From NCBI RefSeq assembly GCF_000179235.2, contig NZ_CP039373.1, positions 248,032 to 312,031 on the forward strand: DNA of 64,000 nucleotides, given 5' to 3'. Position 1 is the stretch's first letter, and each line of letters opens with the position of its first letter. The DNA is from Synechococcus sp. CB0101. GTDB lineage: Bacteria > Cyanobacteriota > Cyanobacteriia > PCC-6307 > Cyanobiaceae. Of the stretch, positions 17,934-27,808 are shown in pieces. The notes beneath the pieces were generated by a model, which had not been told where the DNA came from, made no database searches, and was given only the letters and a program-made list of their open reading frames with translations. The position numbers and the translations under genes were made by a program.

Positions 17934-18377
17934 TTAGGCCATTGAGTCAGTTGCAAGCATGGCGAATGGACTTTCGTCTAGTTGCAGTGCAAACTCGTCT
18001 GATGCACCAGTTCGCGGGATCTTATTAAAACTAATGTTAATTTCTTCCATCGGAAGCTTCTCGTCTTCTTTGGCCTTGATCTTGACGCGCTTGGAGCCTG
18101 GATTCACAAACTCAAAGGTCTGGCTTCCAAAAGTATAGCTGGCGTTCTCATCGGCAGCGAAGCTGAAAGAGCCGATTAATTTGTCTCCCTTGGCTCGAAC
18201 GCGAAACTCCAAAGAGTTCCCATTGATGGTCTCTGCCTGCGAAAAAACTGTTTGGCCTCTTTTGCCACGAACCTTGCCAGAAAATGCGCCGATCACACCG
18301 GTAATAGAGTCAACTCCAATAAGGTCTACATTTAAAACGTAGGTTGCCAATGGCGAGAAATTATTCTGTGTCAACAT
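17934..18377 (-). CDS. Orphan hypothetical protein in a low-GC islet
   Basis: A 147-residue soluble protein (MLTQNNFSPLATYVLNVDL...). The sequence alternates short hydrophobic and polar stretches with many Gly, Lys and Phe (GDKLIGSFSFAADE, YTFGSQTFEFV), which suggests an all-beta fold. There is no signal peptide and no Cys. Its codon use is much AT-richer than surrounding genes, and long non-coding sequence flanks it on both sides, consistent with acquired DNA. I do not recognise a family and cannot give a function. Confidence 0.55.
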   Translation of the reverse strand: MLTQNNFSPLATYVLNVDLIGVDSITGVIGAFSGKVRGKRGQTVFSQAETINGNSLEFRVRAKGDKLIGSFSFAADENASYTFGSQTFEFVNPGSKRVKIKAKEDEKLPMEEINISFNKIPRTGASDEFALQLDESPFAMLATDSMA

Positions 18378-18403
18378 TAGGCCAGGCTCTGTTGACCGTC
18401 AAC
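18374..18403 (-). promoter_or_regulatory. Palindrome with promoter-like spacing before the orphan gene
   Basis: GTTGAC-C-GTCAAC at 18391-18403 is a perfect 6-bp palindrome just before the start of the 147-residue gene. On the minus strand it contains TTGACG, and a weak TAATGT follows after 17 bases, overlapping the ATG. Either an operator or a chance -35-like element; if it is a promoter, translation would have to begin at or after the annotated ATG. Confidence 0.25.
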
Positions 18404-18732
18404 CCACACGCTTGTCGTCTATGGGTGTGTTGTGTTGTGGGCCAATACTGACCTCTTGGAACCCAATTCTTCAGCATTATTTTGGTTTCTCTAGCGAAAA
18501 GACGCTCTGATGTGTTGGGCAGGTGTCTTTTCTTGAAGGGCGTTTGTGCATGGTTCCGTGTTGCAAGAGGGCCTCTCCGACTCTGCTGAACATCTTCGTG
18601 CGAACCGTCCATAAAGAAGGCCCGGGAGTAACCCGGGCTCTTTGGCTAGTGAATGCCGCGGCGACTGATATCGAGATTGCGTTGTCTTAGGGCTGGCCTG
18701 CGCTCATTGAATGCAAGCGTTCCTCTGGGGGT
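18378..18732. other. Intergenic region between orphan gene and nrdJ
   Basis: About 355 bp with no gene I can support. It contains the palindrome at 18391-18403 on one side and the nrdJ terminator at 18613-18638 on the other. An 83-codon minus-strand frame inside it lacks protein-like composition. Confidence 0.55.
18613..18638 (-). terminator. Likely rho-independent terminator of nrdJ
   Basis: On the minus strand GCCCGGG-TTACT-CCCGGGC makes a 7-bp GC stem with a five-base loop (18620-18638), followed by CTTCTTTA. The U stretch is short and broken. It lies about 95 bp past the nrdJ stop, in the correct direction. Confidence 0.6.
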
Positions 18733-21078
18733 TCATTTGTCGTTTGGCTTGGCCAAGGGCAGAAGGCACTTGTCAGAGTCGCAGCCAGCAGGGCCTGCCT
18801 CCATGAGTTCGCCACCGTCGTAGCGCTGCAGGGCTTCGAAGAAGTCGCTGGTGCGGCGGCGCCCTACCACCTCGCTTTGCAGTTGCTCGTAGGTGGCGTG
18901 ATCGATCGGTTCAAAGGGCAGGCGCGGGAAGGTGGCGTTGGCATCAAAGCGAGCCAACAGTGCAGCGGAGATGTAGCCCTGTCCGTTGTCGATCGCGGTG
19001 TGGATGGCATCCGTGAGGGGCTCAATCTCATGCTCCCGGAACTCCACCGTGGCGGAGGTGTTGTGGGCGGTGTAATGCTGCTGCACCTGCATGTAGAAGT
19101 CGAACTGCGCCATGGCGGAGAAGTTGTTGATCTCCACCGCATCGGCGCCGGGGATGTTGGCCCAGCTCACCTCGGTGGGGATCTCCACCAGCCATTCGGT
19201 GCAGCGCGGATCGAACGGATCGTTGAGCAGCCGGCCTTGCTCATCCTTGTCGGATTGTGAAGGCACGATGGTGTAGCCGTAGTCCATGCAGGCCAGGGCG
19301 ACGGGATCGTTCTTGCGGAACGTGATCCGGCGGATGAAGCGCTGAGCCTTGGGGGGGTGCCAGCCGGGGGAGGCACCGGTGAGCAGGCTCTTGGTGCCTG
19401 CCGGCTGCACGGTGGTGCAGCGATTCGGGCGGCGCAGGCCATGGCGATCGCAGTAGTCCCAAACCGCCTTGTTCACAATCGCCTTCCAACGGCTGAGGTA
19501 CTCCGCTTCCTTGGCTTTAAAAACTCGGCCCTCTTCGGTGTCGGGGCGGCCGGCTTCCCACCAGGTGAGCCAGGGCGTCCCGAAGGCATGCACGAAGAAA
19601 TCGAACAGACCGGTGAAGCTCACGCCAACAATCGGATCCCAGGCGCGGCTCTGGCGGTAGCGCTCCACTTCGAAGCGATGGTTGAGCAGGCAAGCCACGG
19701 CAAGACCGCCTGCGGTAAAGGCTTCTTCCTGGGCCACCAGATCGTCGGGGTCGATGCGGTTGAGGTGCACCTCGGCCAGGTTGCAGTGGAAATCGGCCCC
19801 GAGGATTTCGCCGCAGGGATTGAGGCCGTAGCGGCCGAGGCGGTGCTCCAGTTCAGCCGCGCTGATCTCGGGGTGATGGGTGGTTAACCAGCGGCCGGCT
19901 TCTTCACGGCCCTGGTCGCAATAGATCTCGATGAACTCAGCCCGCAGCTCCGGGGTGCTGAGTAGATCGGCATTGGAGCGGGCAATCGCTTCGGGTGCGA
20001 ACTGAATGGCGCCTTCGCCGGAATGGAACTGCTTGGTGACGGCTTCCAGCACAGTGGCCCGATCGGGACGGGTGTGGAACACCCGGGTGTGGTTCGCCAT
20101 GCGCAGGGCATCGCGCTCGGGGTCGATGCGCCAGTTGCCGTCGCTGTCCTGCTGCCAGAGGTTTTCCTTGGCGCCGGCGGCGGAATGATCCTCGGCGGCG
20201 AACTGACGCATGCCGGCGCTGCGGCGGATGTTGCCGGCCACGATCGTGACGGCCGCCTCATCGATCAGCAGGCAGCACTCCACCGAGGTCAGCTGGCGGC
20301 CCTGGGCTTTGCCCAGGATCTGGGCCACGCGGCCATAGAGGTCCTTCAGCTTGACCGGGTTGGCCATGCCACCGAAGCCCTTGAGGGTTTCGCCCACGGG
20401 GCGCACATCGGCGAGATCGACGTGGATCTCAATCGGTGCGGTGGCCACAAACCGCTCATCACTGCACAGCTCGAGCAGTAGCTGGTAGCTGTCGACCCAG
20501 CCGCGGCGGGTGTCGCCCACTTTGATGAACACCTGTTGGCCGTCGATGCGATGGCTGGTGTGTTCCTGGCGCTGGCCAGGCGGGGTGGCGCCAATGTCGC
20601 TCACCGACTTGATCGCCAGCTGGTTGCGCACCGCGGGCAGGCGGCTGATCAGGTGGGGCTCAATGATGGCGCCGGTGCCGCAGCCCATCATCGCCAGGTC
20701 CATCATCAGACCGAAGGCTTCCCAATCCACCAGGTTGGTGGAGGTGCAGTTGTAGGAGCCGGAGAAGTTTTCGCTCTGCTCGATCCAGGGGGTGCCGCCG
20801 ATCCACAGCCAACGGCCTGAGGGCAGCGCCTTCTGCTCGAGCTGCATGCGACGCAGCAGATCCACCTCGTCTTGATTGAGGTTGCCCAGCTTTTGCAGGC
20901 CGCCCAGGTTGCGCTCAGCCACTTGCTGCCAGCTTTCACGGCCGCTGGCGGTCTTGCGCGAATAGGTCCGGTAGAAGACCGGATTGGCCGCTGGGGCCGT
21001 GGCCGGGAAGTCAGGTCTGGGGGCCTTGAGGGCATCGCCCACAGGCGCGGTGCTTGGTCCAGGAACTGACAAGGTCAC
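18733..21078 (-). CDS. nrdJ: Adenosylcobalamin-dependent ribonucleoside-triphosphate reductase (class II)
   Basis: Monomeric class II reductase that turns NTPs into dNTPs using coenzyme B12, with no need for oxygen or a second subunit. Visible landmarks are the first active-site Cys in GSYNCTSTNLVDW, the MMGCGTGAIIEPHL loop, the finger-loop NPCGEILG with the thiyl-radical Cys, and a C-terminal Cys pair (GCDSDKC) for re-reduction. The start is set at GTG 21076-21078; a TTG 18 codons upstream (21132) is also possible. It is divergent from the MscS gene across about 136 bp. The strain must make or import a B12 form to use it. Confidence 0.94.
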   Translation of the reverse strand: MTLSVPGPSTAPVGDALKAPRPDFPATAPAANPVFYRTYSRKTASGRESWQQVAERNLGGLQKLGNLNQDEVDLLRRMQLEQKALPSGRWLWIGGTPWIEQSENFSGSYNCTSTNLVDWEAFGLMMDLAMMGCGTGAIIEPHLISRLPAVRNQLAIKSVSDIGATPPGQRQEHTSHRIDGQQVFIKVGDTRRGWVDSYQLLLELCSDERFVATAPIEIHVDLADVRPVGETLKGFGGMANPVKLKDLYGRVAQILGKAQGRQLTSVECCLLIDEAAVTIVAGNIRRSAGMRQFAAEDHSAAGAKENLWQQDSDGNWRIDPERDALRMANHTRVFHTRPDRATVLEAVTKQFHSGEGAIQFAPEAIARSNADLLSTPELRAEFIEIYCDQGREEAGRWLTTHHPEISAAELEHRLGRYGLNPCGEILGADFHCNLAEVHLNRIDPDDLVAQEEAFTAGGLAVACLLNHRFEVERYRQSRAWDPIVGVSFTGLFDFFVHAFGTPWLTWWEAGRPDTEEGRVFKAKEAEYLSRWKAIVNKAVWDYCDRHGLRRPNRCTTVQPAGTKSLLTGASPGWHPPKAQRFIRRITFRKNDPVALACMDYGYTIVPSQSDKDEQGRLLNDPFDPRCTEWLVEIPTEVSWANIPGADAVEINNFSAMAQFDFYMQVQQHYTAHNTSATVEFREHEIEPLTDAIHTAIDNGQGYISAALLARFDANATFPRLPFEPIDHATYEQLQSEVVGRRRTSDFFEALQRYDGGELMEAGPAGCDSDKCLLPLAKPNDK

Positions 21079-21214
21079 GTGCGGCGTTGACTCAGCGTGT
21101 CGGAACCATAACGCCACTGATGGGGTCTGCAAGCTGCCGTTGCCACCATTGGCGGTGGGGCGTGCTCCCGTGCAGCTCTGCCTGGGTTTTGGCAGATTGC
21201 GGGCACCGGTTCTG

Positions 21215-23422
21215 ATGGCTCTGGCGTCGATGCGTTCCTTTCATCGTCTGCGCAGGCGCTGGTTTGCGGCGCTCCTGGTGGCGGCTGCTGTGCTGACCCT
21301 TCAGGTCTTCGCGCCCCTGCAGGCTGCTCCGGCCCTGTCGTCGGTGGCGGCTCGGTCGCGCGCCACAGCCGCGCTGATCCCGATCGAGCAGCAACCCTTC
21401 TATGGGGAGTTGGAGCTCACGGCTAAGGCTTGGTCAGATGTGGTGCTGGATCAGGTGGTGGGCGGCAGCCCCCAGGCCACTCTCCTCAACTTCTACGCCG
21501 TGATGGCTGAGGTGGGGCATCGCTCGGAGCGGCTAGGCCGGTTGGGCCCATGGCATCAGGAGCGCCTAACGCCCGCTGAGCGCCAAGAGCAGATCGACGA
21601 CACCGAGCTGTTGTTTCGTTTGGCTGTGAAGGCGCTGGATGCCTCGGGCTTCCCAGCGAGCGTGCGCGTGGATATGGCAGAAGAAGCTGCCATTCAGCTC
21701 AAGCATGTGCTGGATTACGTCTTCACCCATAGCGCCAAGCCGATTCAGATCCCGGATGCCGCTGGGATGAAGTCGATCAATGACCTGCGCACCACGCCAA
21801 CAGAGTCTTGGCGCCTTCCAGGTACCGCGATCACGCTGACAGCTGAGGAAGACGGCGACCCTGATAACGAGGACTATCGCTTCTCCGTGCCAACGGTGAT
21901 GGCGATCGGCCAGATGTATCGCGAGATCCAGGGCTATCCCGTGGTGAAGCAGCCCTTCGCAACACCTGATTTCTTTAGTGATTTTGTCTATACACCTGGC
22001 TATCTCGTTCCGCCTGATTGGTATCTCGCGCTCCCGAAGACCCTGCGCCAAACCCTTGAGATTCCCTTTGGCGATCAAACCCTCTTTCAGATCGTTGCGG
22101 TGCTGATCAGCCTGCTGGTGTTTCTGGCGGTGCTGGTTTGGCTGGTGAGCCTGCTGTTGGAGACCTACCGCGAGAGTGCGACGAAAGGTGCCGGCCTCAG
22201 TGATTGGCAGCGTGATGCGCTCGCTTGGCGTCGGTTTCTGGTTGTGCTGCCACTGCTGCCGCTCACCCGGCTGGTGAAGCTCTTTGTTGACGATGTGGTG
22301 AATCTCACCGGTTTGCCGTTGGTGGTCGCCACCTACTTCTTTTTCATTATCTGGTACATCGCAGCCGGCTTTTTCTTCTTCTATCTGTTTGAAGCCTTAG
22401 GGCGTAGCAGTGCTGAGTTGGTGGTGCGCCTGCGCGGCGGTGGCTCAACACTTCAGCTGCAGCGGATCAATAATTTCGTGATGCCCCTGTGCCGGGCGAT
22501 TGGGGCGTTGGCGGCAATCGCTTTGGGCTATCGGCTGTTGATTGAATTGGGCCTGCCATCCAACACGGTGCTGGCCTTCTCGGCCGTGCCAGGCCTCGCC
22601 ATCGGTCTTGGTGCATCCAAGTTGCTCGGCAACTTGTTTGCTGGTCTTTCGATCCAGACCGATCGACCACTGCGGGTTGGCGAGTTTTGCCGGGTTGGCG
22701 ACAACCTCGGCTACATCACCAAAATTGGCTTGCGCTCCCTGGAGCTGCAAACCCTGGAAAGCCGCGTCACGATTCCGAATGCTGTGGCCGATGAGGCCAC
22801 GATCGTGAACTATTCACGTCGGGGCATGCGCAGTGATCTGCCACCGATGCAGGCGCTGGAGATGCGGATCCAGCTGGGTGAGACCTTTTCGCCGTATCAG
22901 CTGGAAGAGGTTCTCTTTCAAAGCCGGCGTTTTCTTGCCGGCGTGCCGTCGCTACTAGAGCCGCTGGTCTCGATCGATCGCCGCTCCGACGATGCCTGCT
23001 GCGCCTTGATCGTGGTGGCCATGGTGGAGCTGCATGGGTGGGAGGCCTATCTGGGCTTGCGCGAGCAATTGCTGGTGCATCTCGAGGAGCTGGTGGAGCG
23101 TGCTGAGCTCTCCGAGATCGCCCTGGGGCTTTCCTACGGCACAACGGCTGAGCAGCTCAAGCGCCTCCCCTCCTTGATGCAGCAGGTGGTGGAGGAAGAC
23201 CCTTCCCTGCAGTTTCACGCCTGCCGGCTGGAGCGGATCGGCGCCTTCAGCTACGACCATGTGCTGGAGTTCCGCTCCAGCCACCTCGATCACGATGACT
23301 TCGAGGAGAGCCTGCATGGCCTCAACCGCCGGATCATCGAGATCTTGGAGATCCATGGGATGGAGATTCCCTTCCCCACGCAGACCCTGATGCTCAACCC
23401 CGCCGATGCAACGCACCCCTGA
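21215..23422 (+). CDS. MscS-family mechanosensitive channel, large type
   Basis: Inner-membrane channel that opens on hypo-osmotic stretch or serves signalling. The 735 residues begin with a basic stretch and an export-like hydrophobic segment, then a periplasmic or membrane-side domain of about 250 residues. Membrane helices at about 295-330, 350-370, 385-410 and 440-465 lead to the pore helix LGASKLLGNLFAGL. After that comes the beta domain RPLRVGEFCRVGDNLGYITKIGLRS...VTIPNAVADEATIVNYSRR, the clear MscS signature, and a long cytoplasmic tail. Start ATG 21215; ATG 21230 is an alternative. It overlaps the next gene by 17 bp. Confidence 0.9.
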   Translation: MALASMRSFHRLRRRWFAALLVAAAVLTLQVFAPLQAAPALSSVAARSRATAALIPIEQQPFYGELELTAKAWSDVVLDQVVGGSPQATLLNFYAVMAEVGHRSERLGRLGPWHQERLTPAERQEQIDDTELLFRLAVKALDASGFPASVRVDMAEEAAIQLKHVLDYVFTHSAKPIQIPDAAGMKSINDLRTTPTESWRLPGTAITLTAEEDGDPDNEDYRFSVPTVMAIGQMYREIQGYPVVKQPFATPDFFSDFVYTPGYLVPPDWYLALPKTLRQTLEIPFGDQTLFQIVAVLISLLVFLAVLVWLVSLLLETYRESATKGAGLSDWQRDALAWRRFLVVLPLLPLTRLVKLFVDDVVNLTGLPLVVATYFFFIIWYIAAGFFFFYLFEALGRSSAELVVRLRGGGSTLQLQRINNFVMPLCRAIGALAAIALGYRLLIELGLPSNTVLAFSAVPGLAIGLGASKLLGNLFAGLSIQTDRPLRVGEFCRVGDNLGYITKIGLRSLELQTLESRVTIPNAVADEATIVNYSRRGMRSDLPPMQALEMRIQLGETFSPYQLEEVLFQSRRFLAGVPSLLEPLVSIDRRSDDACCALIVVAMVELHGWEAYLGLREQLLVHLEELVERAELSEIALGLSYGTTAEQLKRLPSLMQQVVEEDPSLQFHACRLERIGAFSYDHVLEFRSSHLDHDDFEESLHGLNRRIIEILEIHGMEIPFPTQTLMLNPADATHP

Positions 23423-24071
23423 GCCGGAATTGATGGATGGCGAGGAGCAGGCGCTCGCCTATGCCGCCGCTGATTTCAGCGCCGGTGATCAGGCTCTGAT
23501 CGAGCGCTTGCTGGAGCTGTTCCCGCAAGGCCTCGGTGAGGTGCTGTTGGATCTGGGCTGCGGTCCGGGCAACATCAGCTTTCTGCTGGCGCGGCAGTTC
23601 CCGGGCGCCCAGGTGGTTGGAGTCGATGGAGCGGCCGCCATGCTGAATCTGGCCGAGCAGGCCCTGGCCGGCGAGCCGGCATTGCAGCAGCGCCTGCGCT
23701 TTGAGCAGAGATGCCTGCCTGATCCGAGCTTGGCTGGTGGTTACAGCGCTCTGGTGAGCAACAGCCTGCTGCACCATCTTCATCATCCCCAGGTGCTTTG
23801 GCAGGCCGTGATTCAGCTAGCGAGCCCTGGTGCTCGTGTGTATGTGAAGGATCTGCGGCGGCCCGCTTCCCCGGAGGCGGCGATCGCTCTGCAACGCCGC
23901 TACCTGGCAGATGCGCCTCCTGTGCTTCAACGTGATTACCTCGCTTCACTGCACGCTGCCTTCACTCCTGAGGAGGTGCAGCAGCAGTTGCAGGAGGCTG
24001 GTTTGGCGGACCAGTTGCAGGTGGCGGCCCTAGAGGATCGCTATCTGGAGGTCTGGGGGCAGCTGCTCTGA
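23406..24071 (+). CDS. Class I SAM-dependent methyltransferase
   Basis: A 221-residue cytoplasmic enzyme with a Rossmann methyltransferase fold. Motif I is LLDLGCGPGNISFLLAR, followed by the acidic VVGVDGAAAML strand end, the SNSLLHHLHHP motif typical of UbiE-like members, and VYVKDLRRP. The substrate cannot be told from sequence. It starts 17 bp inside the end of the MscS gene and ends 12 bp before prfC, so all three may share a transcript. Confidence 0.85.
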   Translation: MQRTPEPELMDGEEQALAYAAADFSAGDQALIERLLELFPQGLGEVLLDLGCGPGNISFLLARQFPGAQVVGVDGAAAMLNLAEQALAGEPALQQRLRFEQRCLPDPSLAGGYSALVSNSLLHHLHHPQVLWQAVIQLASPGARVYVKDLRRPASPEAAIALQRRYLADAPPVLQRDYLASLHAAFTPEEVQQQLQEAGLADQLQVAALEDRYLEVWGQLL

Positions 24072-24083
24072 GAGGCTTGGCCG

Positions 24084-25730
24084 ATGACCAGCACCTCTGC
24101 TCCCGCCGCCACACCCGAGCTCCAGTCCCTGGCCGAAGCCGTGGCGCGGCGCCGCAATTTCGCGATCATTTCCCACCCCGACGCGGGTAAGACCACCCTC
24201 ACCGAGAAGCTGCTGCTCTACGGGGGTGCGATCCAGCAGGCCGGTGCCGTGAAGGCCAAGGGCGAGCAGCGCAAGGTGACCTCCGACTGGATGGAGCTCG
24301 AGAAGCAGCGCGGCATCTCGATTACCTCCACCGTGCTGCAGTTCGACTACAGCGGCAGCACGATCAACCTGCTGGATACCCCCGGCCACCAAGACTTCTC
24401 GGAAGACACCTACCGAACCCTCGCCGCCGCCGATAACGCGGTGATGCTCGAAGACGCGGCCAAAGGCCTGGAGCCGCAAACCCGCAAGTTGTTTGAGGTG
24501 TGCCGCATGCGGCGCATCCCCATCTTCACCTTCATCAACAAGATGGACCGGCCCGGGCGCGAGCCCCTGGAGCTGCTCGATGAGATCGAGCAGGAGTTGG
24601 GCTTGGCTTGCTGGCCGGTGAACTGGCCGATCGGCAGCGGCGATCGCTTCCGCGGCGTGATCGATCGCCGCAGCCATGACGTGATTCTGTTTTTGCGGGC
24701 CGAGCGCGGCCGCACCTCAGAAGAGAAGGTGCTGAGCGTGGAAGAAGCGCGCAGTAGTGGTGCGGTGGAGCCCGAGTTGCTGGATGCAGCGCTGGAGGAG
24801 CTGGAGCTGCTGGAGGCGGCTGGCAATGAGCTGGATCTTGAGCTGGTGCACGCCGGTGAGCTCAGCCCGGTGTTCTTCGGCTCGGCCATGACCAACTTCG
24901 GCGTGCGCCCGTTCCTCGATGCCTTCCTGGAGCTGGCTCAAAAGCCCATCCCCCGCAGCAGTAGCGCCGGCGAGATCGAGCCGGTGCGCCCGGGCTTCAG
25001 CGGCTTTGTGTTCAAACTCCAGGCCAACATGGACCCCCGCCACCGCGATCGCGTGGCGTTCGTGCGGGTGTGCAGCGGCAAGTTTGAGAAAGACATGACG
25101 GTGCAGCACGCGCGCACCGGCAAGACCATCCGCCTTTCACGGCCGCAAAAGTTGTTCGGCCAAGACCGTGAGGTGGTGGAAGACGCCTACCCCGGCGATG
25201 TGATCGGCCTCAACAACCCCGGGATGTTCGCCATCGGCGACACTTTGTATCTCGGCCCGAAGGTGGAATACGAGGGGATTCCTTGCTTCAGCCCGGAGAT
25301 CTTTGCCTGGCTGCGCAACCCCAACCCGTCGGCCTTCAAGAGCTTCCGGAAGGGGGTGAATGAGTTGCGGGAGGAAGGCGCCGTGCAGATCCTCTACGAC
25401 ACCGATCAGAGCAAACGCGATCCGATCTTGGCGGCGGTGGGGCAACTGCAGCTAGAGGTGGTGCAATACCGCCTCGAGAACGAATACGGCGTGCTGACCC
25501 GCCTTGAACCCCTGGGCTTCTCCGTGGCCCGCTGGGTGGTGGGTGGTTGGCCGGCCCTCGGGCAGGTGGGCCGCATCTTCAACTGCAAAACCGTGCGTGA
25601 TGCCTGGGACCGGCCGGTGCTGCTGTTCAAGAACGAGTGGAACCTCAACCAGCTGGGCGAGGACCATCCGGATCTGGAACTCAGTGCGGTGGCGCCGGTG
25701 GTGAGTGGGGTGGAACCGATCGCCCTCTGA
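24084..25730 (+). CDS. prfC: Peptide chain release factor 3
   Basis: Translational GTPase RF3, which removes RF1/RF2 from the ribosome after peptide release and helps translation quality control. The 548 residues show G1 [15 protein letters not shown], the switch region with GISITST, G3 [14 protein letters not shown], and G4 [10 protein letters not shown]. Typical RF3 domain II and III stretches follow ([18 protein letters not shown]). Length is normal. It sits downstream of the methyltransferase on the same strand. Confidence 0.97.
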   Translation: MTSTSAPAATPELQSLAEAVARRRNFAIISHPDAGKTTLTEKLLLYGGAIQQAGAVKAKGEQRKVTSDWMELEKQRGISITSTVLQFDYSGSTINLLDTPGHQDFSEDTYRTLAAADNAVMLEDAAKGLEPQTRKLFEVCRMRRIPIFTFINKMDRPGREPLELLDEIEQELGLACWPVNWPIGSGDRFRGVIDRRSHDVILFLRAERGRTSEEKVLSVEEARSSGAVEPELLDAALEELELLEAAGNELDLELVHAGELSPVFFGSAMTNFGVRPFLDAFLELAQKPIPRSSSAGEIEPVRPGFSGFVFKLQANMDPRHRDRVAFVRVCSGKFEKDMTVQHARTGKTIRLSRPQKLFGQDREVVEDAYPGDVIGLNNPGMFAIGDTLYLGPKVEYEGIPCFSPEIFAWLRNPNPSAFKSFRKGVNELREEGAVQILYDTDQSKRDPILAAVGQLQLEVVQYRLENEYGVLTRLEPLGFSVARWVVGGWPALGQVGRIFNCKTVRDAWDRPVLLFKNEWNLNQLGEDHPDLELSAVAPVVSGVEPIAL

Positions 25731-25831
25731 CGGGCCCGCTTCAAGCCAGAGCCAGTGGCTCCCAAAGCCACGACAGCGCGATCGGGCCGCCAGAATCTTT
25801 ACGAAGAAAGGTCACAACGGCGGTTCTGGCG

Positions 25832-26068
25832 ATGGCGAGGCCCCTCTGGCTTGTACGACCCCGCAACGATGGGGGTTGCGATTACGTGAACTTCGTGCCC
25901 GGCCCCACGCCGGGTTCGGCGGCGGTGGAGATGCGCGAAGGCAGCCACTTGCCGCCGCAGATGCCGTTACTGAAGCGCCGCTGCTGGTTGCAGCGCGATG
26001 AAGCTGAGCTGCAGCGGCGGCTGCTTCAGCTCGAGGGCGGCTATCGCCACAGCGAGCCCCTGTTCTGA
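25832..26068 (+). CDS. Conserved picocyanobacterial small protein, 78 residues
   Basis: A soluble protein MARPLWLVRPRNDGGCDYVNFVP... with a Pro/Gly-rich centre and a basic helical end (LLKRRCWLQRDEAELQRRLLQLEGGY). The frame is open further upstream, but the ATG at 25832 is the first good start before conserved-looking sequence. It is separated from prfC by about 100 bp. No domain recognised; composition and position support a real gene. Confidence 0.55.
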   Translation: MARPLWLVRPRNDGGCDYVNFVPGPTPGSAAVEMREGSHLPPQMPLLKRRCWLQRDEAELQRRLLQLEGGYRHSEPLF

Positions 26069-26132
26069 GCCAAGGCTTCAGCCGCTTTCCCTCTCTAGGC
26101 TGGTGTGATCGCACTGCATCTTCAGCCGCGGC

Positions 26133-26837
26133 ATGACCCAGGGAACTGATCCATCCGGTGGCCCTGCCCAGCCCGGCTCGCTGAATCCCTACGAGCGGCT
26201 TGGCATCACCCCTGATGCCAGCTTCGACGCGGTGCAGGCCGCCAAGCAGGCGCGCCTGGCGGAAGTGGGCGAGGAGCCCATGGCCCGGGCGCGCATCGAA
26301 GCCGCTTACGACGCCGTGTTGATGGACCGGCTCAAGGAGCGTCAGCAGGGCAAGGTGAGCACCGCTGCCCTCAACGCCTCCCAACGCGAGGCCGCCAAAC
26401 CCGCCGCTGCCGCATCGGCTGCGAAGCCTTCGCTGCCCTCCTTGCCCAACCTCCCGGCGCTGCCCAGGCCTGCCCTCAAGCTCAGTGCCCCAGCGCTACC
26501 CACCGTGGCCCTGGCAGAGGGCCGTGAGCGCTGGTTTCCCCTAGCCGGTGGCGCGGTGTTGCTGGCGATGCTGCTGATCGCCCCCGCCGGTAATGCCGAG
26601 CTGGTGCTCGCATTTGCCACGGTGCTCACCGTGGTGAATCTGCAGCGCCGGCTCGGCCGGCTGCTGCCGGCAGTGGGCTGGAGCGTGCTGCTGCTCAGCC
26701 TCGGGCTGCTGCTGGGTGGGCTGTTGGTGAGCGCCATCGATCCCTCGCTGCCGCTCGGTTTGCCCCTGGCGTCGCCCCAGGTGCAGAGCCTGCCGGCCCT
26801 GCTGCTGTTGCTGCTCGGTGCCTTGCTGATCGCCTGA
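26133..26837 (+). CDS. CPP1-like membrane protein with J-like domain
   Basis: A 234-residue membrane protein. Residues about 15-70 (NPYERLGITPDASFDAVQAAKQARLAEV...RARIEAAYDAVLMDRL) form a J-like domain without HPD, as in CPP1, a plastid/cyanobacterial factor that stabilises protochlorophyllide oxidoreductase. A Pro/Ala-rich linker follows, then four membrane segments at about 132-150, 155-172, 178-200 and 215-233. If the CPP1 link holds, it is another chlorophyll-related gene in this window. It converges with hslO, with only 2 bp between the stops. Confidence 0.78.
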   Translation: MTQGTDPSGGPAQPGSLNPYERLGITPDASFDAVQAAKQARLAEVGEEPMARARIEAAYDAVLMDRLKERQQGKVSTAALNASQREAAKPAAAASAAKPSLPSLPNLPALPRPALKLSAPALPTVALAEGRERWFPLAGGAVLLAMLLIAPAGNAELVLAFATVLTVVNLQRRLGRLLPAVGWSVLLLSLGLLLGGLLVSAIDPSLPLGLPLASPQVQSLPALLLLLLGALLIA

Positions 26838-26839
26838 GC

Positions 26840-27754
26840 TCAGGCGGCGGCCAGTTCGTTAATCAGCTCCTGCAGCTCGCCGCTGCCCACCTCATAGATC
26901 TCATTGCAGAAGTGGCAGGTGAGCTCGGCTTTGCCGTCCTGCTGGAGCATCTCGCTGAGTTCGGTTTCACCCAGCAGCTTCAGCGCGTTCACGCTGCGCT
27001 TGCGGCTGCAGGGGCAGTGGAAGGTGATTTCCTGGGAGGCTTCGGCGTCGTCGAGCAGCTGGGGATCGAGGTCGGGGAAGATCTCGCGCAGCAGTGATTC
27101 CAGGTTGCCTTCGCAGGCAGCCAGTTTCTGGCTGAAGCCGCTGATTTCCTTGCAACGCTCCTCCAGCAGGGCCACCAGCGCCGGTTCACGGGCCGCTTTG
27201 GGAAGCACCTGCACCAGCACACCACCGGCATGCTTCAAGCCGGAGCTGTCGATCTGCTCACCCACGAACACCGCCGATGGGGTCTGCTCGGAGTGCAGCA
27301 GGTAGGAGGCCACGTCGTCGCCGATGCCGCCGCTCACCAATTCCACGGTGGAGCTGAACGGTTCTCCCTCCCCCAGATCACGAACCACATGCAGGTAGCC
27401 GGTGCCGGTGGCCTGCTTGAAGTCGAAATGGTGCAGCCCATCGGCTTCCTGCAGCAGATCGAGTTCCAGGCCAGGGTTACCCACATAGCCGCGCACGGTG
27501 CCGTCGCGGCCGGCATCCACCATCAGACCGCGCATCGGGCCATCGGAGGCGATGCGCAGATTCACCCGCCCATGGCGCACCTTCATCGAGCTGGCCAGCA
27601 GCAAGCCGGCGGTCATGGCGCGGCCCAGCAGCGCGGTAGTGAGATACGACAGCTGGTGGCGTCGCCGCGCATAGCGGGCCACGGTGCTGGTGCTCACTGC
27701 CACCAGGCGGATGCCACCGCCGGCCGCCGTTGCCCGCACCAACTGATCCGCCAT
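26840..27754 (-). CDS. hslO: Redox-regulated chaperone Hsp33
   Basis: Cytoplasmic holdase activated by oxidation: in reduced form four Cys bind zinc, and disulfides switch it on. The 304 residues contain the N-terminal core ([44 protein letters not shown]) and the C-terminal zinc cysteines CPCSRKR (CxC) and CHFC (CxxC). The start [11 protein letters not shown] at 27752-27754 gives the usual length. It would protect proteins from photooxidative stress. Convergent with the CPP1-like gene. Confidence 0.96.
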   Translation of the reverse strand: MADQLVRATAAGGGIRLVAVSTSTVARYARRRHQLSYLTTALLGRAMTAGLLLASSMKVRHGRVNLRIASDGPMRGLMVDAGRDGTVRGYVGNPGLELDLLQEADGLHHFDFKQATGTGYLHVVRDLGEGEPFSSTVELVSGGIGDDVASYLLHSEQTPSAVFVGEQIDSSGLKHAGGVLVQVLPKAAREPALVALLEERCKEISGFSQKLAACEGNLESLLREIFPDLDPQLLDDAEASQEITFHCPCSRKRSVNALKLLGETELSEMLQQDGKAELTCHFCNEIYEVGSGELQELINELAAA

Positions 27755-27808
27755 TGCCTGCTTGCCTGCGCCCGAAGTGGGCACTGTATTCAGCGCAGGG
27801 CGTTCGAT

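Noticed and set aside
18361-18612. 83-codon minus-strand frame between nrdJ and the orphan gene
   Set aside because: Overlaps the start of the orphan gene and runs through the palindrome; composition is not protein-like.
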